From a virus: a DNA stretch of 32,315 nt. The stretch lies in the IMG/VR virus record IMGVR_UViG_3300034095_000609, positions 1 through 32,315 of that record; one strand, 5' to 3'. The position numbers and the translations under genes were made by a program. Below are positions 4,833 to 11,943 of the stretch, one piece after another; within the stretch, counting starts at the first letter, position 1, and each line of letters starts with the position of its first letter. The notes under the pieces are model-generated. The model searched no databases, was not told where the DNA came from, and saw only the letters and a list, made by a program, of their open reading frames with translations.

Positions 4833-5062
4833 TCCAGAAACTAATTTTTCCCGGTGGTATTTTCTCTCCGGGCACGTTTGTTCTCCATAAGATAACAGGT
4901 AAATTTACGGGGAAATGTTCCGCATGGTTTGACTCAGAAGGGAAAATGACAGATTGCGAGTGGATTCGCAAAGATGGAAAGGTCTGCCTTATCCCTCCAC
5001 ATAAGCCAATGTATCGCTATCTGGAGTCCCTCGGGCCAATCTGGAAAGGAGATTCAAAATGA
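4829..5062 (+). CDS. Hypothetical protein (77 aa)
   Basis: A 77-residue strand-rich protein (PGGIFSPGTFVLHKITGKFTGKCSAWFDSEGKM, then DCEWIRKDGKVCLIPP). No family is recognised. The start is set by the ATGA overlap and by a good SD (AAAGGAG) 5 nt upstream, in contrast to the SD-less first genes of these units. It is followed by another ATGA overlap. Confidence 0.65.
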   Translation: MIQKLIFPGGIFSPGTFVLHKITGKFTGKCSAWFDSEGKMTDCEWIRKDGKVCLIPPHKPMYRYLESLGPIWKGDSK

Positions 5063-5232
5063 GCGCGGAATTTCATTCTATGTCAAAGCGGATCAAAGCG
5101 GCCTCCACACTCGCCGACCTTGTGAAGCTGGAAACTTCACTTGACCGATGCTGGAATGCGGGTTGCTTTTCCAAGGGCGAGTTTGTCGTTCTGGATTGCA
5201 TGATTATCCAACGAAAAATGCGATTCGATTAG
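5059..5232 (+). CDS. Hypothetical protein (57 aa)
   Basis: A 57-residue protein starting in the ATGA overlap with the previous stop, behind an AAAGGAG SD. The sequence is helical (MSKRIKAASTLADLVKLETSLDRCW, then FSKGEFVVLDCMIIQRKMRFD). No family is recognised. It ends the 4350-5232 coupled cluster, just before a strong hairpin shared with the convergent gene. Confidence 0.6.
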   Translation: MSAEFHSMSKRIKAASTLADLVKLETSLDRCWNAGCFSKGEFVVLDCMIIQRKMRFD

Positions 5233-5238
5233 CCTTTT

Positions 5239-5279
5239 ACAAGGGGTAGAAATAGTCCAATCCTATTCTATCCCCTTGT
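5239..5279. terminator. Long hairpin between convergent genes
   Basis: ACAAGGGG (5239-5246) pairs with CCCCTTGT (5272-5279). The stem continues inward with TAGAAATAG/CTATTCTA and single-base bulges, giving about 16 pairs. It lies between the rightward 5059 gene and the end of the leftward 5312 gene. On the plus strand only CCATACTTTTAT follows, so the U-run is poor; transcription may end here in both directions. Confidence 0.55.
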
Positions 5280-5311
5280 CCATACTTTTATATGACATAC
5301 TTTGCACTACC

Positions 5312-5875
5312 CTACTGTTCCCTTTCAAGGGGTTCTATCTGCCCCTCCACAGCATCGGAACATTCCACGGGAACAATATCAATATCGACTGCTTTTTTTG
5401 GCCCTTCCACATGGAGCGAAATCATTGCATTTATGTTTAACCCCTTCCTATCGTGAAGATTATTCTCGTCCAATCCCAACGCTCTGGTAGCCATTTTCTC
5501 GTATTGCGCCAACACGTCGAGCCTTCCGGCTTGGTCTTTAATGTTCCCGCTTTTAGTCCTAATCTCAATCTGTTTTCTCTCCTCAGAAATTTGGGCGAGC
5601 ATGAAATTGTAATGGTTTTCCGTTTCCCTCCGCATCACGTCTTCCATTTTCGGAGCCAAAGTGTTCGCCACTTCTTCGCGCAATTTAAGCCGCTTCGCTA
5701 TCCATTTTCCCTGCACCATGAGGTTCTTCAAATAATTTTTGGACAACTTAGAAAACTCAGGAGTTTTGAGAATGTCACCAAGCTCCGCTCCCGCCATGTA
5801 TAACTGTTCAATCTTCGCAACGTCCCACTTCCTGCGGCGTGTTCCCAGTGTCTCAGCGTTGTATTCTTGCTTCAT
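5312..5875 (-). CDS. Putative terminase small subunit-like HTH protein
   Basis: A 187-residue protein. The N-terminal region KWDVAKIEQLYMAGAELGDI then LSKNYLKNLMVQGKWIAKR (about residues 16-62) follows the W..I..LY..G....I......S...L......G.W..KR pattern of helix-turn-helix DNA-binding domains in small terminases. A long charged helix (residues 65-115) and an acidic C-terminus follow. Small terminases recognise the packaging site and recruit the large subunit, which is not in this window. The gene is alone on the minus strand inside a rightward block. An unrelated HTH regulator cannot be excluded. Confidence 0.5.
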   Translation of the reverse strand: MKQEYNAETLGTRRRKWDVAKIEQLYMAGAELGDILKTPEFSKLSKNYLKNLMVQGKWIAKRLKLREEVANTLAPKMEDVMRRETENHYNFMLAQISEERKQIEIRTKSGNIKDQAGRLDVLAQYEKMATRALGLDENNLHDRKGLNINAMISLHVEGPKKAVDIDIVPVECSDAVEGQIEPLEREQ

Positions 5876-5880
5876 ACCTT

Positions 5881-5909
5881 CTTCTATTCTATACCCTTTC
5901 GCTTGTCAA
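5881..5909 (-). promoter_or_regulatory. Candidate leftward promoter for the 5312-5875 gene
   Basis: On the minus strand TTGACA (5904-5909) is 17 bp from TAGAAG (5881-5886). The -35 is perfect and the -10 matches four of six bases. Start would fall almost at the ATG (5875), giving a leaderless or near-leaderless mRNA, which weakens the call. Confidence 0.3.
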
Positions 5910-5916
5910 TAAATTT

Positions 5917-5943
5917 CCCTCCACAACAAACCAACCAAAACTA
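5917..5943 (+). promoter_or_regulatory. CCCTCCACAA leader before the 5944 gene
   Basis: CCCTCCACAACAAA followed by CCAACCAAAACTA leads to the 5944 ATG. It is the third leader of this type and again has no SD. Confidence 0.5.
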
Positions 5944-6087
5944 ATGAAAATAACACCACACAAAACAGTTACACACGGAACCTGCCTTCCACCAGAGGCG
6001 TATATTCGTTTATGGAATGCCGCCGCCAAAGCTAATATCAGCGAAGTTCTTAAATTCAAATCCACAGTATACCCTATTAAAAAATGA
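5944..6087 (+). CDS. Hypothetical protein (47 aa)
   Basis: A 47-residue basic product: MKITPHKTVTHGTCLPPEAYIRLWNAAAKANI, then SEVLKFKSTVYPIKK. The start at 5944 is chosen because it follows the CCCTCCACAA leader; longer in-frame starts would overlap the divergent 5312-5875 gene. The stop overlaps the next ATG (ATGA). The family is unknown. Confidence 0.55.
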   Translation: MKITPHKTVTHGTCLPPEAYIRLWNAAAKANISEVLKFKSTVYPIKK

Positions 6088-6272
6088 GAACCTTTAACCT
6101 ACACAAACAGAAACCTGTCTTTCGCATTAAAGACACTCACCTTTCTGGTGAGTCTGTGAAACGGGAGCTAATGGAAGCATTGGAAGCAGTCTTAGATTGC
6201 TATGGAGATGGCGATACTCTCCTCATGATGCAATGCAAGGCGGCCTTAGATAGAGCAAGGAGGAACCCATGA
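6084..6272 (+). CDS. Hypothetical protein upstream of helicase (62 aa)
   Basis: A 62-residue protein coupled by ATGA at both ends. A basic head (MRTFNLHKQKPVFRIK) precedes helices SVKRELMEALEAVLDCY and DTLLMMQCKAALDRARR, a pattern common in short phage proteins of unknown function. It lies directly before the helicase and contains that gene's SD. Confidence 0.6.
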   Translation: MRTFNLHKQKPVFRIKDTHLSGESVKRELMEALEAVLDCYGDGDTLLMMQCKAALDRARRNP

Positions 6273-7885
6273 ACATCCACGATCTTATGGCAACAGTTGA
6301 ATGGTCGCATCCCATTCAACTCAATACAAAGCGAGGCGTTCGATTACTGAAGAAAGCTCCTATCACTCAGGCTTTTTGGAAAGTCTATGGTGAGGACAAG
6401 GAGTTATTCAAAAAACAAATGGGCGATGCCGGGATTCAGTTGGGCAAGTTCCGAGAGGAATGGCAGCTTACCCATTGGTCAGATGATCAACTGAAGTTTA
6501 AACAGATAATCGTTACCGATACTCAGGCCGAAGCGATTCAAGAATTAGATTTTTCCCCTCTACTGCACCCCGAAGGACTCTTGCCTTATCAACTAACGAG
6601 CGTCCAGATGGGTGTTGCCAGCATGAACAAATACAATCGGGTGCTTCTTGGACACTCTACGGGTGTAGGCAAAACATTCTGTGCTTTAGGTATTGCCAGA
6701 GAACTCGGCAAACGCATTGCGGTTGTCTGTCCAAAGCCTATCACTACCGATTGGCATCGTGCCGCGAAGATGATGGGCGTTGAAGTCTTTGAGATTTGCG
6801 GATGGGAGTGGGCCAAAACAGGAAAATCTCAACTTGGTAGATGGACAGACGAGAATAAGAAAACATTCCGATTTATGCTGCCAGAAGATGTCCTCCTCGT
6901 ATTTGATGAGGTTCATCGCGGAAAGGGTGAAGCTACCCAAAACGCCTATCTTGTCCGGGATTCAGTAGTCCAGAACATTCCTGCCATTGCTTTGTCTGCT
7001 ACCATTGCCGACGATCCAACTAAGCTGTGGGCAATCGGTCAGTTCCTCGGACTCCACCAAGGAGGAAAAGACTACTTTCGATTCCTCAGTCAGAACGGAT
7101 GCCGCAAAACCCGCTTTGGAATGCAGTTTACAGGTGGTCATTCAGTTTTGAAGAGATTGCATAGCCGCATTTACCCAGAGCGAGGCAATCGGTTAAGACA
7201 TTCTGATCTCGGTGATGCGTTTCCTGATACGCTAATCAAAGCCAAAGCGTTTGATATGGACAATGCCCGAAAGATTGCTGATGAATACGATGATCTCTTA
7301 TGCCGAATTGATGAGTTGCGCGGCCTTGAAAACTTCTCGGCTAATGTTTTAGCAGAGCAGACCAGAGCAAGGCAACGCATCGAACTCCACAAAGCCCCGG
7401 CAGTCTGTGCGATGGTCAGAGACATGATCGAGGAAGGCAACTCGGTATTTGTAGCGGTGAACTATACCGAGACTCGCAAGTTCATCTTGGACGAGCTTAA
7501 AACTAATTGCTCTATTCATGGAGGACAGGATGAGATGGAAAGGCGAGGTAACATTGATGCTTTCCAACGCGATGACTCACGGGTCATCGTGGGAATAATT
7601 CAAGCTTGCAGAGAAGGGTTAAACCTTCACGATCTCAATGGCAACTATCCCCGTGCCGCTCTAATCATGCCTTCACCTTCGGTCTTTGACCTTAAACAGG
7701 TCTTAGGTCGAGTCCATAGATCAGGAGGCAAGTCAAAGTCCCTTCAATACATCGTATATGCCGCTGGGGTTGGTATCGAAGAGTCAATCTGCGAGAAGTT
7801 AGATACCAAACTGAAGAGACTCGATGTCTTGGCAGATGGCGAGGTTGATCCCACAATCTCACTCGCTCCTAAACAAATAGTATAA
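6269..7885 (+). CDS. SF2 (SNF2-like) DNA helicase
   Basis: A 538-residue superfamily 2 helicase/translocase. Visible motifs: LLPYQ (104-108), Walker A GHSTGVGKT (128-136), Walker B DEVH (213-216), motif III SAT (243-245), a second RecA domain with motif V CREGLNLHDL and motif VI QVLGRVHRSG. The compact size and QxxGRxHR box fit phage SNF2-type helicases that unwind or remodel DNA during replication, recombination or repair. The start is fixed by an AGGAGG SD (6258-6263) and ATGA overlap. A near-perfect copy of the recurrent dyad lies inside at 6508-6521. A terminator follows the stop. Confidence 0.92.
   Translation: MNIHDLMATVEWSHPIQLNTKRGVRLLKKAPITQAFWKVYGEDKELFKKQMGDAGIQLGKFREEWQLTHWSDDQLKFKQIIVTDTQAEAIQELDFSPLLHPEGLLPYQLTSVQMGVASMNKYNRVLLGHSTGVGKTFCALGIARELGKRIAVVCPKPITTDWHRAAKMMGVEVFEICGWEWAKTGKSQLGRWTDENKKTFRFMLPEDVLLVFDEVHRGKGEATQNAYLVRDSVVQNIPAIALSATIADDPTKLWAIGQFLGLHQGGKDYFRFLSQNGCRKTRFGMQFTGGHSVLKRLHSRIYPERGNRLRHSDLGDAFPDTLIKAKAFDMDNARKIADEYDDLLCRIDELRGLENFSANVLAEQTRARQRIELHKAPAVCAMVRDMIEEGNSVFVAVNYTETRKFILDELKTNCSIHGGQDEMERRGNIDAFQRDDSRVIVGIIQACREGLNLHDLNGNYPRAALIMPSPSVFDLKQVLGRVHRSGGKSKSLQYIVYAAGVGIEESICEKLDTKLKRLDVLADGEVDPTISLAPKQIV
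6508..6521. promoter_or_regulatory. Dyad variant AATCG-TTAC-CGATA in helicase gene
   Basis: One mismatch from the recurrent dyad (first T to A). In coding terms it reads within I-V-T-D, one of two codon phases used by intragenic copies. Confidence 0.45.
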
Positions 7886-7899
7886 TCCTAAAAAGCAAG

Positions 7900-7935
7900 A
7901 AGCCCACCAAGGAGAAATCCAAGGTGGGCTTTTTT
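7900..7935. terminator. Strong hairpin terminator after helicase
   Basis: AAGCCCACC (7900-7908) pairs with GGTGGGCTT (7923-7931). Inside, GGA-GAAA-TCC (7911-7920) makes a second stem with a GNRA loop, separated by an AA/AA mismatch. On the plus strand T6 (7930-7935) follows, ending helicase transcription. On the minus strand a weaker CTTTTT occurs a few bases past the stem, so it may also end the leftward operon that stops at 7948. Confidence 0.85.
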
Positions 7936-7947
7936 GTGTCTTGATGG

Positions 7948-8223
7948 TTAGCTGATAATCCGAGGAGCTTCTTCTTCTTGCTTATCGAATCGCTTGCGGA
8001 ATTGGCTCTCTTTATAGTAAAGGAATGCGGTTTCCAAATAGCGAATAGCTTCAAACCCCTCACCCTTGCGGGATTCTGATTTAATTACCATCATGCTTGC
8101 TGTATGCAACAGGCTTGCCATTGCATGGACTCGTTCGTTTAGTTTCTCATCCTCGCATTTGATAAAGGAAAAAGCTTCCAGAATTGTTTTCGAGGTTTCG
8201 TTTTGTGGTGTTTGTTCTGACAT
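7948..8223 (-). CDS. Hypothetical protein (91 aa)
   Basis: A 91-residue, mainly helical, charged protein: a KTILEAFSFIKCEDEKLNERVHAMASLLHTASMM segment with SESRKGEGFEAIRYLETAFLYYKES and an acidic tail. The layout recalls small phage proteins that pair with replication or nucleotide-metabolism genes, but I recognise no family. It is the last gene of the leftward replication operon, before the terminator at 7900-7935. Confidence 0.65.
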   Translation of the reverse strand: MSEQTPQNETSKTILEAFSFIKCEDEKLNERVHAMASLLHTASMMVIKSESRKGEGFEAIRYLETAFLYYKESQFRKRFDKQEEEAPRIIS

Positions 8224-8225
8224 AA

Positions 8226-8396
8226 TTATCTTTCTTTTAAGTAAATGTTGTTGTTTTTGAATACTCTAATTGCTTCTACATATGATTTGATTCTGTCTCT
8301 CCAATAAGAATCTGATCGTTTATCCCAAAGTTTTTTAACTTCAAGTTGCAGCAATGCTTGAATATCAATAATTAGGTTTATTGGTAATTCTTTCAT
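8226..8396 (-). CDS. Hypothetical protein (56 aa)
   Basis: A 56-residue helical protein, MKELPINLIIDIQALLQLEVKKLWDKRSDSYW at the start, then a basic segment ending NNNIYLKER. The start at 8396 makes an ATGA overlap with the stop of the upstream 329-residue gene and is preferred over an ATG at 8444, which would overlap by about 50 bp. The family is unknown. Confidence 0.55.
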   Translation of the reverse strand: MKELPINLIIDIQALLQLEVKKLWDKRSDSYWRDRIKSYVEAIRVFKNNNIYLKER

Positions 8397-9382
8397 TGCT
8401 CTTTCAAGAATTTCATCCAGTTTTCTTCTGCCGGATCGAACCATGACTTGTCTGAGAGGTCGATCAAGAGTTGGTGTTCTTGCACTTCTTCGGGCATCGT
8501 GCGGAGGACTTCTGAGTTGCTGAAGTTACCGACATTGAGAAGGAGGAAGCGATGACCGGATGGTTTATCGTCCTTACCTTGCTCGCTACGCACTCGGTTC
8601 CTAACCTCAGTCGAGGATAGTTTCTCAGTCTTCGCTGCTTCCAGAAGCTCGTCTTGCTTCTTTTTATTAGTCTTCTCATCTCCGAAGTTGGCGTTGCCAA
8701 TCTCACGATAGACTGTGAACGGAAGCATTGGGTCACGTTTATCTGATGGGAATGCACGGCAAGCGCGAGCGTAACCTGACACGGTAGGGTAACTCTTCTT
8801 AAAGTTGGAGCAGAGTTGATTGACTACATCTTCATGCCCTGCGTTCTCTAACGCTACCACAGAGTCACCAATGATCCATTGTGCGCCACTCTCCAAGGTC
8901 AGACCGAAAGCAAACGCTGCTACCCAATCTTTCATTTCGACCTTACCTTTAGGAACGCACTGTGTCATTCCTGCGCCGATGTCGAACTTCTGAGTGAATG
9001 AGGACAATTCCAATCCATTTTTTACACTCTCCACAAGGGCAAGAGACTCGTTGACTGGTTCTTCGGTGGGTTCATCTTCGGTAATCTCAACTTCCACTTC
9101 TTCTACAACTGGCAAGGCAACACGCTCTTCGGCCAATTCCTCGGCCATGTCCAAGTCAGCACTCATCTTCTCATACATCTCCAACATTTCATCTGGTGCA
9201 TCGTCACCAAGGTATTCGTTCTTCTGAAGTTTGCTCCATGCTTTTTTAATGTGAGTCTCAGTGATACTGATCCCCGGCCATTCGGTTTTAACAAACTCTC
9301 CCATTTGACGGAGGTAAGTTGACAGAGGCACAAGGACGCCTTCTTGAGTTGGGCTGAATAGTTCTAATTCTTTCTTTTTCAT
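8393..9382 (-). CDS. ParB-HTH-like DNA-binding candidate (329 aa)
   Basis: The N-terminal part (about 1-115) is charged and ends in an acidic low-complexity linker (VVEEVEVEITEDEPTEEP). The region WIIGDSVVALENAG then YPTVSGYARACRAFPSDKRDPMLPFTVYREIGNA and LLEAAKTEKLSSTEVRNRVR resembles the helical domain of ParB-like phage and plasmid proteins (W.lGD, T...YA..ArrFp...R, L.f..h.e.a, LS..elR). DNA binding is therefore inferred. It lies between the SSB-like protein and small genes of the replication operon. Its leader (AACCTAAACCTAAA, minus strand) is of the SD-less ACCTAAA type. It is a conceivable binder of one of the repeat families. Confidence 0.55.
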   Translation of the reverse strand: MKKKELELFSPTQEGVLVPLSTYLRQMGEFVKTEWPGISITETHIKKAWSKLQKNEYLGDDAPDEMLEMYEKMSADLDMAEELAEERVALPVVEEVEVEITEDEPTEEPVNESLALVESVKNGLELSSFTQKFDIGAGMTQCVPKGKVEMKDWVAAFAFGLTLESGAQWIIGDSVVALENAGHEDVVNQLCSNFKKSYPTVSGYARACRAFPSDKRDPMLPFTVYREIGNANFGDEKTNKKKQDELLEAAKTEKLSSTEVRNRVRSEQGKDDKPSGHRFLLLNVGNFSNSEVLRTMPEEVQEHQLLIDLSDKSWFDPAEENWMKFLKEQ

Positions 9383-9425
9383 GTTTGTATTTAGGTTTAG
9401 GTTAGGTGTTCTGGGAGGAACATGA

Positions 9426-10253
9426 TTACCAAGGGATTTCGTCTGCTTCGTCTTCTTCTACTATTGGAGCGTCGAGGTGGAAGTCTTCTGCCGCTTGCTC
9501 TACGCATTTGCTGAATGGGGTATTGAAACCCTTTGCCAAATAGAATTGATAGAGCTTGGTAAGTGCAGGCTTGCCGATTTCTCCGAGCCTCTTCCCTGCA
9601 TGACTACCAGACGGGACAGTAACTTCAGCCCAAAGTTTTGGATCAAATGCTGCTGGCTCTTCTGCTTTAGATTCAGACTTTGGTTCTGACTTACCGATAG
9701 AGATTCCTTTGCGGTTAGCTTCGATGAAGACCGACGATACATACGAGCGAAGAGTTTCTTCATCCGTAATCTTTCCAAGGTATGCCATTCTAACAAGGCT
9801 ATCAATGTATTGATGAGTCTCTACAATTTGATCGAGTGCCTGCTCAGGATTATCGGTTACGATACTCACCTTAGTTGTTTCATTCCGGCGCACAGGCTCG
9901 TCACTTACCCCATCGTATTCAACTTTAGCCGAAGCCGAAACCTTGATGACTTCGTTGTGAATCTGCTGACCCTCTTTATTCTTGTAAGATTCCTCCTCAA
10001 AGGTGACTCCATTCATCCCGTGCTTGCCGCGAGTTGAAGACAGAGTTACTGTCCTACCCTTAGCAGATTCGGGCTGAGTGTTCTTCCAGAAGGCAAGCTT
10101 GTAGTTCTTGCCATCCACTTCGATCTCGCCATTCTGGATGGTGTATGGGCCGTAGTTGCCTTCGTGTTGCTTCTCTGGGAAGAGTTTAATAATCTTCCCT
10201 GTTACTTTCTTGATGATGTCTTTCGGCTCAAGTCCGTCTAATTGGTTACTCAT
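9426..10253 (-). CDS. Single-stranded DNA-binding-like protein
   Basis: A 275-residue protein. The N-terminal region (15-130) is strand-rich, with ITGKIIKLF-type start KKVTGKIIKLFPEKQ, YTIQNGEIEVDGKNYKLAFWK and GRTVTLSS, consistent with an OB fold. A helical middle and a linker rich in Lys/Ser/Glu follow. The C-terminal tip is EEDEADEIPW, closely like the acidic DDDIPF tip by which SSBs recruit partners. It lies between a RecB-type nuclease and the ParB-HTH-like gene, fitting replication/recombination. It carries one perfect dyad (9851-9864). It could also be a recombination mediator with an OB fold. Confidence 0.7.
   Translation of the reverse strand: MSNQLDGLEPKDIIKKVTGKIIKLFPEKQHEGNYGPYTIQNGEIEVDGKNYKLAFWKNTQPESAKGRTVTLSSTRGKHGMNGVTFEEESYKNKEGQQIHNEVIKVSASAKVEYDGVSDEPVRRNETTKVSIVTDNPEQALDQIVETHQYIDSLVRMAYLGKITDEETLRSYVSSVFIEANRKGISIGKSEPKSESKAEEPAAFDPKLWAEVTVPSGSHAGKRLGEIGKPALTKLYQFYLAKGFNTPFSKCVEQAAEDFHLDAPIVEEDEADEIPW
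9851..9864. promoter_or_regulatory. Dyad TATCG-GTTA-CGATA inside the SSB-like gene
   Basis: A perfect copy within coding sequence, read on the minus strand as part of S-I-V-T-D-N. Confidence 0.6.
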
Positions 10254-10260
10254 AATTTAT

Positions 10261-10497
10261 TTACCAGTTTTCTTCGTTTACTTCCAGTTGTTTGATTTCT
10301 TTGGTTATTTTATCGTAGATTCGATAGAAGTTTGCTAACCCGCCGAGGGAGATGCGGATTTCCCATCGGCTGATTGGATCAACAGTGTCATCTATGTGTG
10401 CTGGTGGCTGACTTGCCATCCAGTCTAATGCTTCTTGCCTATTCTCTTCTGGTAGCATATCCAGCATTTCAATAGGTGGTAGTGGCTTGTTACTCAT
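10261..10497 (-). CDS. Hypothetical protein (78 aa)
   Basis: A 78-residue protein: PPIEMLDMLPEENRQEALDWMASQPPAHIDD, then a short IRISLGGLANFYRIYDKITKEIKQLEV stretch. It overlaps the nuclease stop by 8 bp, so it is part of the same leftward operon. A six-base-spacer variant of the recurrent dyad lies in it (10311-10326). The family is not recognised. Confidence 0.6.
   Translation of the reverse strand: MSNKPLPPIEMLDMLPEENRQEALDWMASQPPAHIDDTVDPISRWEIRISLGGLANFYRIYDKITKEIKQLEVNEENW
10311..10326. promoter_or_regulatory. Dyad variant with 6-bp centre
   Basis: TATCG-TAGATT-CGATA: both half-sites perfect but the spacer is 6 instead of 4. It may be a weak site or a chance match. Confidence 0.3.
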
Positions 10498-11359
10498 TTG
10501 ATTTGTATGTTGCTTTGTAGTAGTGGCAGAAGGGTGCTACGGAGCAATAACGCTCGCAGCGAATATCCCCACCTGCTCGTTTTTCGATTGAGTGTTTCGC
10601 GCCATAGGTAGGAAGGAGTTGTTGCGCTTCCTCCAATGTGTCGCACACTTTTGCTGCTCGTTTGTTACCATCTTTTTTAATGGCAAAGGTATTTGATTTA
10701 GCCCAACGCTCTTTTGGTTCACAGCATGGGATTGTATCGTCTGGCATCGCTGCCGCTGCTTGGTGTAACTTGATTCTCTCCGCTGCGTATGCAAGACACT
10801 CGTCGTTATCCCAAAGTGGAATGTCAACAATGTGGACTGCGCACTGAGGATACTCTTTGTCATACTCAGCCTTGCTCGCCTGCCAGTCACGAAGGATGGC
10901 GACGATCTGACCTTTGTTAACTTCGTATCCGTAACTTCTCCAAAGACAAGCATTTAAATTAATTTGCGCCTCCCACTCAGATTTTCCACCGAGGAGGAAC
11001 GAGAATACCGATGTTACCTTGAAGTCAGAGATTACCTTGTTACCTGTTTCGTAGAGGTCAGTTTGTCCGGTCAGCGTCCATCCATTGATCTCAAGGTATA
11101 GACGCTTTTCAGTCAACTCTTCCTCGCCACCCGCCAACTCAAGAACCTTGTGAACTGACTGACCGAGTAATGCCCACACCCTATCGGATGCGTCTTCCAC
11201 GATCAGATCAGAATACCTTTTCTTAAGCTGGTTGATCTTAGGTGGCCCGATAAGCGTAGTCACGCTGATGTCTGCCTTCCTTGTGCCTGCCATATAACCA
11301 TCGTGCGCCAACGCCCGATACATAGGTGCAGGTAGGTCGTAATTATTCGTGATCGTCAT
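10490..11359 (-). CDS. RecB/Cas4-type PD-(D/E)XK exonuclease
   Basis: A 289-residue nuclease. In order it shows GQSVHKVLE (His70, RecB motif I), LTGQTDLYE (Asp101), ISDFKVTS (Asp112-x-Lys114) and AQINLNACLW (Gln132 of the QxxxY-type motif). A C-terminal CERYCSVAPFC cluster recalls the Fe-S region of Cas4/AddB relatives, although the full four-Cys set is not clear. Expected activity is Mg-dependent DNA exonuclease in phage recombination or replication. The ATG at 11359 is preferred because the upstream 43 codons overlap another coding frame (11343-11507). Confidence 0.85.
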   Translation of the reverse strand: MTITNNYDLPAPMYRALAHDGYMAGTRKADISVTTLIGPPKINQLKKRYSDLIVEDASDRVWALLGQSVHKVLELAGGEEELTEKRLYLEINGWTLTGQTDLYETGNKVISDFKVTSVFSFLLGGKSEWEAQINLNACLWRSYGYEVNKGQIVAILRDWQASKAEYDKEYPQCAVHIVDIPLWDNDECLAYAAERIKLHQAAAAMPDDTIPCCEPKERWAKSNTFAIKKDGNKRAAKVCDTLEEAQQLLPTYGAKHSIEKRAGGDIRCERYCSVAPFCHYYKATYKSNE

Positions 11360-11507
11360 TTTCTGGTTCGTCCCAGTAAGTAGGTCGGATGCCGTGATCC
11401 ATGTCGCGGCGAGCGCACTTGTGGAGAAAGTTCTGCTCTCTCTCCTCTTCAATTTCGGAAGAAAGATCGTAAGGCTCTTCTTCCCCATCGTTACAAGCCA
11501 AGCTCAT
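11343..11507 (-). CDS. Small acidic protein (54 aa)
   Basis: A 54-residue acidic product: MSLACNDGEEEPYDLSSEIEEERE, then NFLHKCARRDMDHGIRP and a tail WDEPENDDHE. It starts in an ATGA overlap with the 11504 gene stop and overlaps the nuclease start by 17 bp. This chain explains why the nuclease should not be extended upstream. The acidic, possibly DNA-mimicking composition is only suggestive; the family is unknown. Confidence 0.6.
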   Translation of the reverse strand: MSLACNDGEEEPYDLSSEIEEEREQNFLHKCARRDMDHGIRPTYWDEPENDDHE

Positions 11508-11743
11508 TTCTCGTAGCACTTGGCAAGAAGTTCCGATACACCTTTGAGGTGATCGCCCTGCTTAACTACTGCCTGAGCATTGGGGAGATTGCCGAGGAGG
11601 AATCGTCCGTCTGCTGCTGCTGAAGAAATCAAGCGGAGGTAGATTTCAAGCTGGATGTTTGGTTCTACTTTCATGCTGTAACTTGCTGCTGGAGTTTCTG
11701 ACTTTTCTGCTACTTCTTTTTTTACTGTTGGTGTTTCTTTCAT
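11504..11743 (-). CDS. Hypothetical protein, first gene of replication operon (79 aa)
   Basis: A 79-residue protein: a polar head (MKETPTVKKEVAEKSETPAA), then a helical part NIQLEIYLRLISSAAADGRF and VKQGDHLKGVSELLAKCYEK. The ATG at 11743 is chosen over an in-frame GTG at 11776, because the predicted -10 lies only 7 bp before that GTG. It opens the leftward replication operon. No family is recognised. Confidence 0.6.
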   Translation of the reverse strand: MKETPTVKKEVAEKSETPAASYSMKVEPNIQLEIYLRLISSAAADGRFLLGNLPNAQAVVKQGDHLKGVSELLAKCYEK

Positions 11744-11782
11744 TGGATTTTTATGGACGGAGGTTGTGCCGTTCACAAGCTG

Positions 11783-11810
11783 AATCTACATCCTTCGATT
11801 ATCGTGTCAA
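11783..11810 (-). promoter_or_regulatory. Sigma-70-type promoter of the leftward replication operon
   Basis: On the minus strand TTGACA (11805-11810) is 16 bp from TAGATT (11783-11788, preceded by TG). Start would be near 11776, leaving a leader of about 33 nt to the ATG at 11743. The dyad at 11841-11854 lies 30 bp upstream of the -35. Confidence 0.55.
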
Positions 11811-11840
11811 TAGTTTTTTATTATTTTTAGAAAATAATTT

Positions 11841-11854
11841 TATCGGTTCCGATA
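11841..11854. promoter_or_regulatory. Dyad TATCG-GTTC-CGATA upstream of operon promoter
   Basis: A perfect copy flanked by T and A, between the late-operon terminator (11863-11890) and the promoter at 11783-11810. The position suits regulation of the replication operon, or late transcription end control. Confidence 0.7.
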
Positions 11855-11862
11855 ATTAGAAA

Positions 11863-11890
11863 ACGCACCCCAGATTTCTCCGAGGTGCGT
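11863..11890 (-). terminator. Terminator of the late leftward operon
   Basis: Read on the minus strand, ACGCACC (11890-11884) pairs with GGTGCGT (11869-11863), followed by TTTCTAATT. It lies about 70 bp beyond the 2220-codon gene stop and would separate virion from replication transcripts. Confidence 0.6.
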
Positions 11891-11943
11891 CAACCTAATG
11901 AATAACACGAATACAGCAACAAGCTGCGGAATCAATCTACATG

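Noticed and set aside
11360-11488. Longer N-terminus of the RecB-type nuclease starting at 11488
   Set aside because: The extra 43 codons overlap a coupled small gene in another frame (11343-11507) and do not belong to the nuclease domain.
11744-11776. GTG start at 11776 for the first gene of the leftward replication operon
   Set aside because: The predicted -10 is only 7 bp upstream; ATG at 11743 leaves a normal leader.
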